Positions 36,113-46,455 of a stretch of 64,000 nt of DNA are shown here, piece by piece. The first letter of the stretch is position 1. Each line of letters opens with the position of its first letter. A program made the translations under genes and the position numbers. The DNA lies in NCBI GenBank assembly GCA_026874595.1, contig CM049313.1, positions 45,348,659-45,412,658 of the forward strand, in the 5' to 3' direction. This DNA comes from Sipunculus nudus (Eukaryota; Annelida; Sipuncula; Golfingiida; Sipunculidae). The notes beneath the pieces were generated by a model. That model ran no database searches and had not been told where the DNA came from. It was given only the letters and a program-made list of their open reading frames with translations.

Positions 36113-38726
36113 TTAGCTCAGCTGACTATAAGTCATCTGAGCTATAGTCGTGGTCCATTGTCCGTCGTCTGTCCGTCCATCCGTCCGTCCGTCCGTCCGT
36201 AGATGTGGCACGTTTTGAAACCGTAAGACCTAGGAATCCAAAATTCAGCATAATGTTAGATGTCCCCAAGATCTCCTACCAAGCCGAAAACTGGGTCTTT
36301 GCGACTTCATTCCTTTGAGAAATTAAGGAAAAACCTCAATTTTTTTATTAAAAACCTATTTTCACACTTCAGGACTGCCTTATATCAAAACCACTCATCT
36401 GTTTTTCCTCATATTTCCTATAAATAATCCTCTATATAATTCCTATGTACATGCCAGAAATTAGGTCTGTATTATATAATTTAAAAAAGTTATGGGCCCA
36501 AACATAATGCATTTTGTAAATAATCAGGAAAGAAATTTTATCACTTAACACAAAACTTGTTAAAGCTAAGCACTTTTTTTCCAGTAATATTACTTTTATT
36601 AATCAAAATTAAATTGTATACCCAAAATTAGATCAAAATCTTTTAAATTTTTTAAAATATTAGCAAAAATAAAAAATTGGTACCTTAAATTTTGCCCAAC
36701 TTTGACCATGGCACGTTTTTTTGCTGTAATTGCTGTGGATTTAATTTTCACAGCATGTTTTTGTAAGCATTTCAACTGTTAACACCAAAAATTTGAAACC
36801 AGTTGATCAAAAACTGTAAATTTTATTCAAGTTTTCAAGCACCATGTCACATATTGCTAGTGTTATGCAGTTTGCTAGAGCTCAGCTCCCGAGCTTCAGC
36901 TCTAAGTTCCTTAAATTTGGCATACAGTTAGATTTCTCCAAAATCCCCTACCATGCCAAGAATTTGGTCACTAGGACTTAATTCTTTCGAGATATCAATG
37001 AAAAACTTCATTTTTCCATTAAAAACCCATTGTTACACTTTAAGACTGCCTAATATCAAAACCACTGATCTGACTTTGATCATATATAACATACATATTT
37101 TTCTATACATTCGCTATGCACATGCCAGAAATGATGTCAGTATTGTGTATTTTTTTTAAGTTATGGGCCCAAACATAATGCACTTTGTAAAAAATCAAGA
37201 AATATATTTACTCCCTTAACAAGGGCATTGCTGAAGCTAGAGATTTTATTGTCAGGGATGTAACATTATTTAATCAAGATTCAATTGAATACCCAAAATT
37301 AGTTCTGAATTTTTCAAATTTTATAAGTTATAAGTATAAATATAAAATTAGTACCTTAAATTTTGCCCAACTGTGACCATGGCACGTTTGTTTCCTGAGA
37401 GCACTGTTGATATAATTTTCATATCATGCACACATAAGGATTTCAGCTTTTTAGTTTAGAAAGCTGAAAGAAATTGGCAAAATATTGTAGCTTTTATTAA
37501 TGTTTTTTATGAGACCCTGTCAGACTTTGGCTCTCTCCAGCCCCTCTTGAGTCACCTGTATGTTGACCTTGTTGACCTTTCATCAAATTATGCACGCTTG
37601 AGGCGAGAATCCAGGCAGCTTATGGCCAGCCACAGTTGATCCAGGTGTCCAACCCAACTCATCTAGTAGTTTTAACCAACAACATAACAATAAACAATAA
37701 ATTAATAAATTTTTCTTGGTTTTTAATAACAAATTAAAGAAAAATAGAAAAGGAATTTGTTAGTTTATAATAACAGGAAATTAACTTGCAGTTACTGATG
37801 ATATAAGAATCTTGTATCGATGGGTAGAATGTCACATATTCCAAATAACACCATGCAGTCACCTATGGCATTTTTCAGTTCATTTTTAATGATAAAGAAG
37901 TAAATCATATTATTCATTACTAATCATTAGGGATTATATGAAGGAAATTAATGATAGACAAAGATGCAGTTGATAATATTAATCTAGATTCCTACTGTGT
38001 CTAGTGTGTACATTGATGTGAAATTAGTCCAAAATGAATTTTTTATAGTTATTTTTTAATATAAATAAAAGCCATAAAACCAGGTACTTATGATCATTAT
38101 TTAAATGTGTGAATTTTGTATATTCTGGATTCTCAAAATCATTGTTTGGTGAAAACTGAATAAATACCAGACATGGTGCAAATACTTTGTAATTGTATTT
38201 AAATACGAATATGATTATGTACTCCATTATAAAATTTCTTGCATAAAGAATGGGAATTCAGGTAAAAATGAAAGTATATGAATACTCGTGCAAATGCTTT
38301 CAAAATGTATTCATGAATGCATTCATGAATATATTCTTTAATATTATTTTAATAATCATATCAGTTATATTTCATTTTAAAAAATCATATGATTCTCTTA
38401 TTATTTTTAATAAAAATTATATTTGGGACAATATTTGTAATTTTTTTAATAAATAGTTAAACTCTTATATTATATGTTCTGCTTATAAGTTATATGGCCA
38501 AGTCAAAATCTGTGTGACAATAGCACTCCATTTGTTAATAAAATAAATGAAATCAATCCTCTTCCCTGTCTCCAAAGATACTATCAAAATCATACATAAG
38601 CTAAACACCAACAACTCATAATACAGCTTATATTTATTACCACACAAAACCAGCATGTGCCTCATTTCTAAAAAATATTTTTTTATCATATATAACAGCT
38701 GAGCGTCGTGACCCATAGGTCCCTTG
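36113..38726 (+). repeat. HA-family Helentron-like element, full copy 2
   Basis: Nearly identical to the copy at 32199 along its whole length, with a shorter CCGT run. Ends are AGCTCAGCTGACT (36115) and GACCCATAGGTC CCTTG (38726). Its host is the HE element. The flanks rejoin as GGGTGACCCAT|T|CTACATTTTCAAG, which aligns with the second HE unit (GGGTGATCTTGACCTACTTTTCAAG near 42455), so there is no sizeable target duplication. It shares with copy 1 a 10-bp deletion near 37604 relative to the copy at 53009. Confidence 0.9.
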
Positions 38727-38903
38727 TTCTACATTTTCAAGCTGATTATAGAAAAACACTCAGAAGTTTATATCTCAGGAACCATTGTGTGGATTTTCAC
38801 AAAACTTACTATGATCATTGGGACTGATGGTCTGTATGTGCTGCACAATTTTGGTGGCGCCACCTGCAATTTCTGATTTTTTAATGAAATCTTATTGGAT
38901 TTT

Positions 38904-41900
38904 TTAGCTCAGCTGACTGAAAGTCATCTGAGCTATAGCGATCACTCTTTGTCCGTCGTCCGTCTGTCCGTCTGTCTGTCTGTCCGTCTGTCCGTCTGTC
39001 CGTCCGTTAACCAGGCACAAATCGTAACCGCTGGACCTAGAACCTTGTAACTTAGGATTCTGAGAGGTCCATAAAAAATCTCCTTGGAAACCAGAAATTA
39101 GGTCTCTGTTACCCATATCCTTCGAGCTATGTGGCCCCAAAGTACCCCCCAGAAAAGTCAAAAATTTCATACAAAAACTTCAATATCTCATTAACTACTT
39201 GACTGATGGTCATGATTTTTGGCATACATATTGATCATGAGATGTTACATCACTTCCTGCAGACTGGTGGCGCCACCTGTATTTTTCGATTTTTTACGAA
39301 TTTTTTTCTCTATTTTTGAGACCTTTAAAAATGTGAACATCTGTTAACAAGGCACAAATCATAAAGACTGGACTTAGAATCTTAATTCTTGACACACTGA
39401 GAGGTCCATGAAAAATCTCCTTGGAAACCAGAAATTAGGTCTCTGTTACCCATATCCTTTGAGCTATCGGGCCCCAAAGTACCCCCCAGAATAGTAAAAA
39501 ATTTCATACAAAAACTTCAATATCTCAATAACTACATCACTGATGGTCTTCATTTTTGGCATACATATTGATCATGAGATGTTCAATCAGTTCCTACAGA
39601 CTGGTGGCGCCACCTGTACTGTTTGATTTTTTACGATTTTTTCCTCTATTTTTGAGACCTTTGAGGATGCTGTCATCTGTTAGCGTGGTATTAATCGTAA
39701 TGACTGGACCTAGAATCTTCATTTTCGACACACTGAGAGACCTATGAAAAGTCTCCATGGAAACCAGAAATTAGGTCTCTGTTACCCATATCCTTCGAGC
39801 TATGGGGCCCAAAATTACCCCCCAGAATAGTAAAAAATTTCATACAAAAACTTCAATATCTCATTAACTACATCACTGATGGTCATGATTTTCGACATAC
39901 ATATTGATCATGAGATGTTTCATCAGTTTGTGCAGACTGGTGGCGCCACCTGTATTTTTCAATGTTCACGAATTGTTTTCTCCATTTTTAGACTTTTAAG
40001 GATGTAGTTATCTGTCAACAGGGTACAAATCGTAACGACTGGACCTAGAATCTTCGTTCTTGACACACAGGGAGACCCATGATAAGTCTCCATGGAAACC
40101 TGAAATTTGGTCTCTGTTACCCATATCCTTTGAGCTATGGCACTCCAAAGTACAGCTCAGAATAATGGAAAATTTGATACAAAAGCTAAAGTATCTGAAC
40201 AACTAATGCAGAGATAACCATAATTGTTTGCATGGATATTGATCATGGAGTGTTTCATAAGTTTCTGCAGACTGGTGGCACCACCTGTATTTGTTCGTTT
40301 TTTTTTACGAAATTTTTCTGTATTTTTGAGACCTTTAAAGATATGAACATCTGTTAACAGGGCACAAATCATAAAAACTGGACCAAGAATCTTCATTCTT
40401 GACACACAGGGAGACCCATGAAAAGTCTCCATGGAAACTTGAAATTAGGTCTCTGTTACCCATATTCTTTAAGCTGTATGGGTCCAAAATACCCCCCCCC
40501 CCCCAGAATAATGGAAAATTTGATACAAAAACTGCAGTATTTCAATAACTACAACACTGATGGTCATGATTTTCGGCATACATATTGATCATGAGCTGTT
40601 CCATCAGTTTCTGCAGACTGGGTGTGCCACCTCTATTTTTTTTTCAAATTTTTACGAATTTTTTTCTTTTTTTTGAGACCTTTAAAGATGTGGTTATCTG
40701 TCAACAGGGTACAAATCGCAACAACTGGACCTAGAATCTTCATTCTTGTCATGCAAGGAGGCCCATGAAAGGTGCCTGTGGAAACTTGAAATTAGTTCTC
40801 TGTTACCCAGATCCTTCAAGCTATAGGACTCTGAAGTATCCCTCAGAATAATGGACAATTTGATACAAAAACTGAAGTATCTGAACAACTAATGCAGAGA
40901 TCACCATGATTTTTTGCATGGATATTGACCATTAAGTGTTTTTATTAGTTTCTGCAGACTGGTGGAGCCACCTGTATTTTTGTATCCGCCAAAACTAAGT
41001 TTTGCGGATACTATGTTTCTGACCGAGTTCCTCCGCCGTGGCGGCGTTCGTTTCCAGAGAGCTCCTCGGAGACTAATGGACCGATTTTTCCCAAACTTAC
41101 ACCTATTATCGGGTCACATGTGAACTGGTGCCTAACCAATTTGCATTGACCTCTGACCTTTCCTCTCTATCAAGTGTCCATTTGTGGGTCTGTTTCCACT
41201 CATTAACCCTCATATCTCGGGAACCGTTTGACCGATCAGGAAATAAAATTGATACAAATGTAGACCTTGGATTGCTTTATAACATACACAAAAAATGATG
41301 GCGCCACCTGTAACCATGTTTGCACAGTGTCCATCTGTTCATCTGCTTCGGGTTAAAATCACTCATATCTCTGCAGTGAATTGACTAATTCACCTGAAAT
41401 TCGTCATGTGTATACATCCAGGATAGCTTTCTTGATTTTATGACAGGTGGTGCCACCTACGTTCACGTTCACGCTGATGACATCCAAGCTTATATCTCGG
41501 GAACCGTTTGACCGATCAGGAAATAAAATTTATACAAATGTAGCCCTTTGATAGCTCTGTAACATACACAAAAAATGGTGGCGCCACCTGTAACAATGTT
41601 TGCACAGCGTCTGTCTGTTAGTCTGCCGTGGCCTAAAATTACTCATTTCTCTGTAGTGGTTCGACATAACTGCCTAAAATTTTGCAGGTTTATACATCGT
41701 GGACAGCTTTCTTGATTTTATGACAGGTGGCGCCACCTACATTCTAGTTAACGCTGGACACATCCAAGCTCATATCTCAGGAACCATTTGACCGATTGGG
41801 CCAAAATTGTGCATGTGTTTAGATCTCACATAGGTCTTTATCATACACAAAACTGGAGGGGTTACCTGCAAAGATTTTTGCACAGTGTTTGTCTGTTTGT

Positions 41901-42335
41901 CTGCCATGGGCAAAAATCGCTCATATACATGTAGTGGTTTGACTTTTCTGCCTAAAATTTTGCAGGTGTATACAACTTGGACAGATTTCTGGATTTGTGG
42001 TAGGTGGCACAACCTACATACACATTTAGGCTGCAGACATCCATGCTAATATGCAACATACCTCACTCTATTTCCCCTTGCCACTCAATCCATGCCTCAC
42101 TATCCGATTTTGGCAGATACATGTAGTCACTTGTCGGTTACCCGTATTCTAGTTTTTAAAAGTTTACACATTTTTCTCTATTTTTGAAATATATAAATAC
42201 AGACTAAATCTTGGCCTGTTGGTTAATCTGTTTGATGCTTCAGTTGAATGGGTATATACTACCATTCTGGTGATAAAATTTCCTTTTGCGAATCTCTTCC
42301 CAGTCAGCTGGGCGTCATGACCCATGGGTCACTTG
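38904..42335 (+). repeat. HB-family Helentron-like array, copy 1, split by HD
   Basis: Own sequence is 38906-40981 and 42153-42335, about 2.26 kb. The left hairpin is AGCTCAGCTGACT-GAA-AGTCATCTGAGCT, then (CTGTCCGT)n. At least six ~336-bp units follow, marked by the dyad at 39266, 39603, 39939 and 40274 and by degenerate forms near 40620 and 40961. The right end has CAGCTGGGCG, an inverse of the left arm with two changes, then the perfect dyad GACCCATGGGTC (42319-42330) and CTTG|TT. Its ends are the same type as HA but its core is different. HD copy 2 sits in the T run that follows the last dyad. Confidence 0.9.
40982..42152 (+). repeat. HD-family Helentron-like element, copy 2
   Basis: The left hairpin is GTATCCGCCAAAAC-TAA-GTTTTGCGGATAC (one bulged base). 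The core carries the dyad in two alternating forms: AGGTGGTGCCACCT (41445) and AGGTGGCGCCACCT (41725), and GGTGGCGCCACC followed by TGTAAC (41577; variant at 41298). The right end is TTTTGGCAGATAC, inverse of the left arm with one change, then CTAG|TTT at 42149-42152. It is inserted in HB between CCTGTATTTT and TTAAAAGTTTAC and is the youngest layer of this nest. 1.17 kb, against 1.40 kb for copy 1 at 4358. Confidence 0.9.
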
Positions 42336-42996
42336 TTTCAATTTTGGCCTTTTGTGCAGGATATCTCCAAAGGTATTCAACACAGGAACTTCATTTCTTC
42401 AGTGCTATTGCATTATATTTACAATCTTAAAATCTTGGTCAGGTTCAAAGATGGGTGATCTTGACCTACTTTTCAAGATCACAGAGCTTAGTATAGAAAA
42501 AAACTTAGGAGCTTATTTCTCAGGAAGCATTTGGTGGATTGTTATGAAACATGGTATATACCTCTCCAGTTTAAATTTATAAATGATTTTCAACTTTTGC
42601 TAATATTCTAGTTTTGCAATGCAATGCTTACAGATACTGGCCTAATGTTTGGTCTGTGGGCGCATAATGACCACTTACAGATCGAGTTCGCGTTTCGTCC
42701 CAGTTAACCTATTTTTCACCATATGACAGATCCTGAACATAGAAAATTTCATGAAAAATAGAAATTTTCATGAAAAATGCACATATATGGACTTTTTTTT
42801 CACAATGCCTGTAGATACTGGCCTGATTTTTGGTGTTGCTTGATAATGACCCTTTACAGATCGAGTTTGCATTTGGCCCTTGTTGACCTACTTTTGACCA
42901 TACAACACTTCCTGAACTTAAAAAATTTTACAAAATTTAACAAATGTTTCTAATTTGCCCCAGGCGGGGGCATTCATGTCGTTCCGACACATCTAG

Positions 42997-43327
42997 TTTC
43001 TGTAGTATGACTCAGGTGCATTATGTTTGAAATTACTTTGATGGACTTATAAATTATAACAAACCTTTGTCAGTTGATACACTCAGAGATAAGGTTTCAT
43101 CTGTGGCTTCACTATAAATACAATCTCTGTCTTCAGTGAGACAACTGGTCTTCTGTAAAAAAAGAAAAGTGCAATTAAGGGATTGTGCCAAAAGATTAGT
43201 CAAAAGATGCAGTGAATTTGATCAGAAAGGTGATCTTTCAATATATATATATATATATACAGACGAAGTTGTCATTAGTCCAAAAGCCCACTGAAACCCA
43301 TGAGTGTCATGGCCCATGGGCCACTAG
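42997..43327 (+). repeat. Unassigned stretch ending in an orphan Helentron-like right end
   Basis: TGGCCCATGGGCCA, a perfect 14-bp dyad at 43310-43323, followed directly by CTAG|TTTTTT (43324-43327), is the HA/HB right-end structure in its most intact form. GAGTGTCAT precedes it, as in HA/HB (GAGCGTCGT). No matching left end was found to the left; the preceding 300 bp is unassigned and includes a short (TA)n (43242-43258). Confidence 0.55.
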
Positions 43328-44336
43328 TTTTTTCAATTTTCTGCATTTTATGTGCCTGACTCAGTGTGAAAACTATAATATAATCACTGAACAAACTTCT
43401 TTTGGAGATTAAACCACAACACTGTATGTCCACTAATTACCCACAACAATATACAGTAAACCCTTTTTTTTCATCAATATGTTAACATCACACCCCACAC
43501 CCCTGCTAGCATCAGAAAATTACCACTTTAGAATTCAGGAGCGAGCTTCATAAGCTTTAAGTAGCTTGCGCTCAATCTATTGATACATGTTTATATTTAT
43601 ATATGTGCTTAGGTAGAATACCACATGAATGTACTCACTATGTATTGTGTCAATAAATCATTTAAAAAAAATATACAGTAAACCCCTCTATAAAGGACGC
43701 TCATGGTACCAGACAATTTGTCTAATATATCGGGGTGTCTGCCCCAGAGGGAGTCAGGTCAAGCAGTCCTATTGAGGCCAGATATCCGAGTTCTTTAGTG
43801 TTAATTCATCATTCATAGCCTAATGTTAAGATTATATGTGGGATGTTTACCACAAATAAATGAAAAATGATGAAAAACCACTGTGATGTATTTCTTGATA
43901 TGGCTTAATTGTATCACGACTCAAGTTAGGCCTAATTACCAGCACAACATATATGCCTGTATACCAAGTTAAGTTGTCATGGCTGGGCTGACATGTGAAC
44001 AACGGAAAGAAATTATCAATCACTAAATAAGTGCCTTATAAACATCTTTGGTGGCCTTTGATCAAAAGCCTAACAGAGTTTCCGGTCTGATGGGAAGTTA
44101 TGACCTGTGACCATTCATTTGTGAAACACCTGACAAACATTATTAAAGCTTGGCATAACTCAAAATGCATAACTCTTGAGGCCTCTGCTTCTGAATTCAT
44201 AGTGTAAGTGTCATTGTGATATGTGGCTTTCTTTTGTCATCAGTAAGTTAATTTAAAAAATTTTTTTTTAGTGTAGCAGGGGTATCTATAGTTAATATCA
44301 CCTCTTGATTGTAGGGTCTTCAGCTAGGTACATATA
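43328..44336. other. No gene recognised
   Basis: AT-rich. TACAGTAAACCC occurs near 43453 and again, as TACAGTAAACCCCTCTATAA, near 43674. The second is the style of a pogo/Tigger terminal sequence, but no partner end was found. Confidence 0.4.
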
Positions 44337-44671
44337 GGCCCAAAAAAATAAAAGGTATGGTTCTCAGGCACCGCCCGCATCAATTTTAAACCCCCGCATC
44401 AATAATTTTTTTTTTATTTTCAAAAGAAAATTACCAATTTCGAGCTGCAGCCTCTCAAACATTTCTTTCAAGAAGATAAACTTGTACAATTTCCTTTGTT
44501 ATGTAGTGCTTTTACTTGTTTAGCAACATAAATCTGTTATTATCATGTTTTTCCCTTCTTATTTGACATTTTTATCGAAACATACCAAAAAAATTAAAAT
44601 AAAAAAAATGCCCGCCCACATTGATTTCTGAAAAAAAGTGCCTGAGAACCATACCTTTTTTTATTTTGGCC
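44337..44671. mobile_element. MITE with ~34-bp terminal inverted repeats
   Basis: The left end GGCCCAAAAAAATAAAA plus GGTATGGTTCTCAGGCAC is matched inversely by the right end (GTGCCTGAGAACCATACC, then a T/A run and GGCC at 44671). The 18-bp GGTATGGTTCTCAGGCAC part is perfect. ATA flanks both ends, a possible 3-bp target duplication. Subterminal CCCGC-type motifs are also inverted (CGCCCGCATCAAT near 44376; GCCCGCCCACATTG near 44610). 335 bp, no coding sequence; superfamily not clear. Confidence 0.85.
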
Positions 44672-46000
44672 ATAACTGAAGGTTTAAAAAAGAGTGCAAT
44701 GACAGCATGAAATGAATATATTCAGCGGGATAATTTTTAAACTGATATTGTGGGGCACATTCTCTATTGTACAAGAAGCCTGTATGCAGTTGTGTAAAAA
44801 CAGCATTTCATGAATATTTAATCAAAAGATAATAAAATTGATGATGCCAAGAACACTGTCATCATGTTCAGTATTTCATCATGTTTACTGATGCATGATG
44901 GTGTTAATTTATTAATTGACATTTTGAAGTTGAAAGTGAGACAGATGACATCAAACATGAATATTTAATGTCACTTTCTTCGTTTTCATGATATAACCAA
45001 GGCTAGAAATTGAAAAGCCTGAGTAAGGCATTGTTGTTTAAAAAATAGACTTAAAAAAATTGAATGTCACATTATCCATCTGCTGGATTTACTCATGCGA
45101 TCTCTTTATGTGATAAACCCATGAATGGTCCATCTGACATGGCCGCATTACAGCTGAGGATGTAAAGGAACTCACTTTGAATGGTAAAAGAGTTTGATAC
45201 AAATACCAAGACCCAGTTTTTACTCTTTGGATCACCGACGTTCCAAGCTGCATTTTTCTAGCAGACGGAGCAGATGAAACTGCTGAGCATGAAACTGCTG
45301 ACACCTACTTTTTTTTCCTGTTTGTATAATTACCTCCAACAAAGGCAATTTTCCAAAACCGACTGTGGTCTATAGAGTTACAGCCACAGGTGGCATATTT
45401 GTACCTGGTACTTATTTTTGACCATCACCTAATTTTCAAAGTTTTGACCATATGGGTTACTTCTTGTGATGGCTTGGTGAATGCAGAAATCTCATTGCGA
45501 GAATTCACTGTATATATGACTTTGTACTTCAACTGTTAGACCAGGGTCACACATAATGTGATTGATATTGCTGGGGATATATTGTTCATCATGGTAACAT
45601 TTTACCAGTAACAAAAACACCAGAGATTTTATATACCACTTTTGCACATTCACCTGGTTTGTCAGGATATTTAATTTTATAGTGCAATCACGAAATTAAA
45701 TTTAAAAAATATAGCTAAAATTAAAAAAAAATATAGCATTGGTTTCCCTGTCTCAAACATGCCAAAACCAGGCATTTTATCTAATTTAGTAATATTTTTG
45801 ACCTGATCTGATTTTTTCAAGCTTATTTTTACCATATATGTTTCTGACATTTGGAGATATAAATACACATACATAGTTTGTGAAGCACATCTCTAATCAG
45901 TCTCTGTTAAAAAATAGGGTAATTGTTGCTAATTTCACTCTTTTTTTATCACAATTTATTTCAAAGAAAGCTTCTCTTCTTTTCCAGAGCACTTATTATT
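44672..46000. other. No gene recognised
   Basis: AT-rich. The frame 45089-45304 (minus) is Ser/Val-rich with no domain. Confidence 0.5.
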
Positions 46001-46455
46001 ATCCAGTCACAAAGAAGTTGCAGGAGGGGATATAGTAACACCTCCATTCAATGTATCTGTCGGTCTCTTTCTGTCTGTCATTCCCTCCATCCGTCTGTCC
46101 AGGATTGCCTAGTGAATTTATTATAAGCCAAACCGTTTCACCTTAACCTTTCATCTTTCACATATGGCTCATCCACACATTGATAAAGAATCCTATTGAT
46201 TTTGAGGTAGCAGGGTTAAAGGTCAAGGCCACAGGACCCACTTTTTAAAAAGCTTGTGAATCGATTATAAGCCAAACTGTTTCACCTAAACCTTGCATCT
46301 TTCACATATGGCTCACCCACACATGGATGAAAAACCCTATAGAGTTCAAGGTCAGAGGGTCTACTATCAAGGTCAAAGACCTGCCCTCTTAATTTTTACA
46401 CTTGTGTATGATAATTCTCCTGTGCCAGCGGATGCTCTGCTTTGCAGTACCTTTG
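46001..46455 (+). repeat. HF-family element, copy 2
   Basis: Left part AAAGAAGTTGCAGGAGGGGA, then a CTGTCTGTC/CCGTCTGTCC stretch and two ~150-bp units (AAACCGTTTCACC and AAACTGTTTCACC; CATATGGCTCAYCCACACAT). It ends CTGCCCTCTTAATTTTTACA, GCGGATGCTCTGCTTTG and CTTTG|TT. The microsatellite, tandem core and end order match HF copies 1 and 3. Confidence 0.8.

Larger units (their letters stand above)
35930..42611 (+). repeat. HE-family Helentron-like element, split by HA and HB
   Basis: Own sequence is 35930-36114, 38727-38905 and 42336-42611, about 640 bp. The left hairpin is GCCCTCAGC-TCATAG-GCTGATGGC (35931-35954), followed by a CTGTCCGTCTGTCC microsatellite. Two tandem units can be aligned: GGATATCTCTAAAAGGATTC (36050) with GGATATCTCCAAAGGTATTC (42359), and GAAGATGGGTGACCCAT (36094) with CAAAGATGGGTGATCTTG (42449). 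The dyad GGTGGCGCCACC is at 38853. The right end is TATTCTAG|TTTT; a right hairpin is not obvious. HA interrupts unit 1 at 36114 and HB interrupts it again at 38905. Confidence 0.8.
35301..42996 (+). repeat. HC-family Helentron-like element, split by nested insertions
   Basis: Own sequence is 35301-35929 plus 42612-42996, about 1.0 kb. The left hairpin is ATGCCCCCGCC-ACAAAGT-GGCCGGGGCAT, followed by GTTTTACCCATGTCCGTCATTC and ~180-bp units (CTGCAG marker at 35401, 35579 and 35759). The right end holds GGCGGGGGCAT, a perfect 11-bp inverse of the left arm, then the hairpin TGTCGTTCCGACA and CTAG|TT (42993-42996). HE was inserted inside a unit at about 35929, and the unit resumes at 42612 with GCAATGC. 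This is the outermost and therefore oldest member of the nest. Confidence 0.9.

Noticed and set aside
35301-42996. CRISPR-like or bacterial origin for the regular repeats
   Set aside because: Units are long (180-340 bp), contiguous without unique spacers, and sit in an animal genome with a spliced-gene style GPCR, SINE and TA microsatellites.
43668-43740. Pogo/Tigger-like terminus (TACAGTAAACCCCTCTATAA), with similar ones near 8090 and 60229
   Set aside because: No inverse partner end or TA-flanked counterpart was found nearby for any of them, so no element can be delimited.
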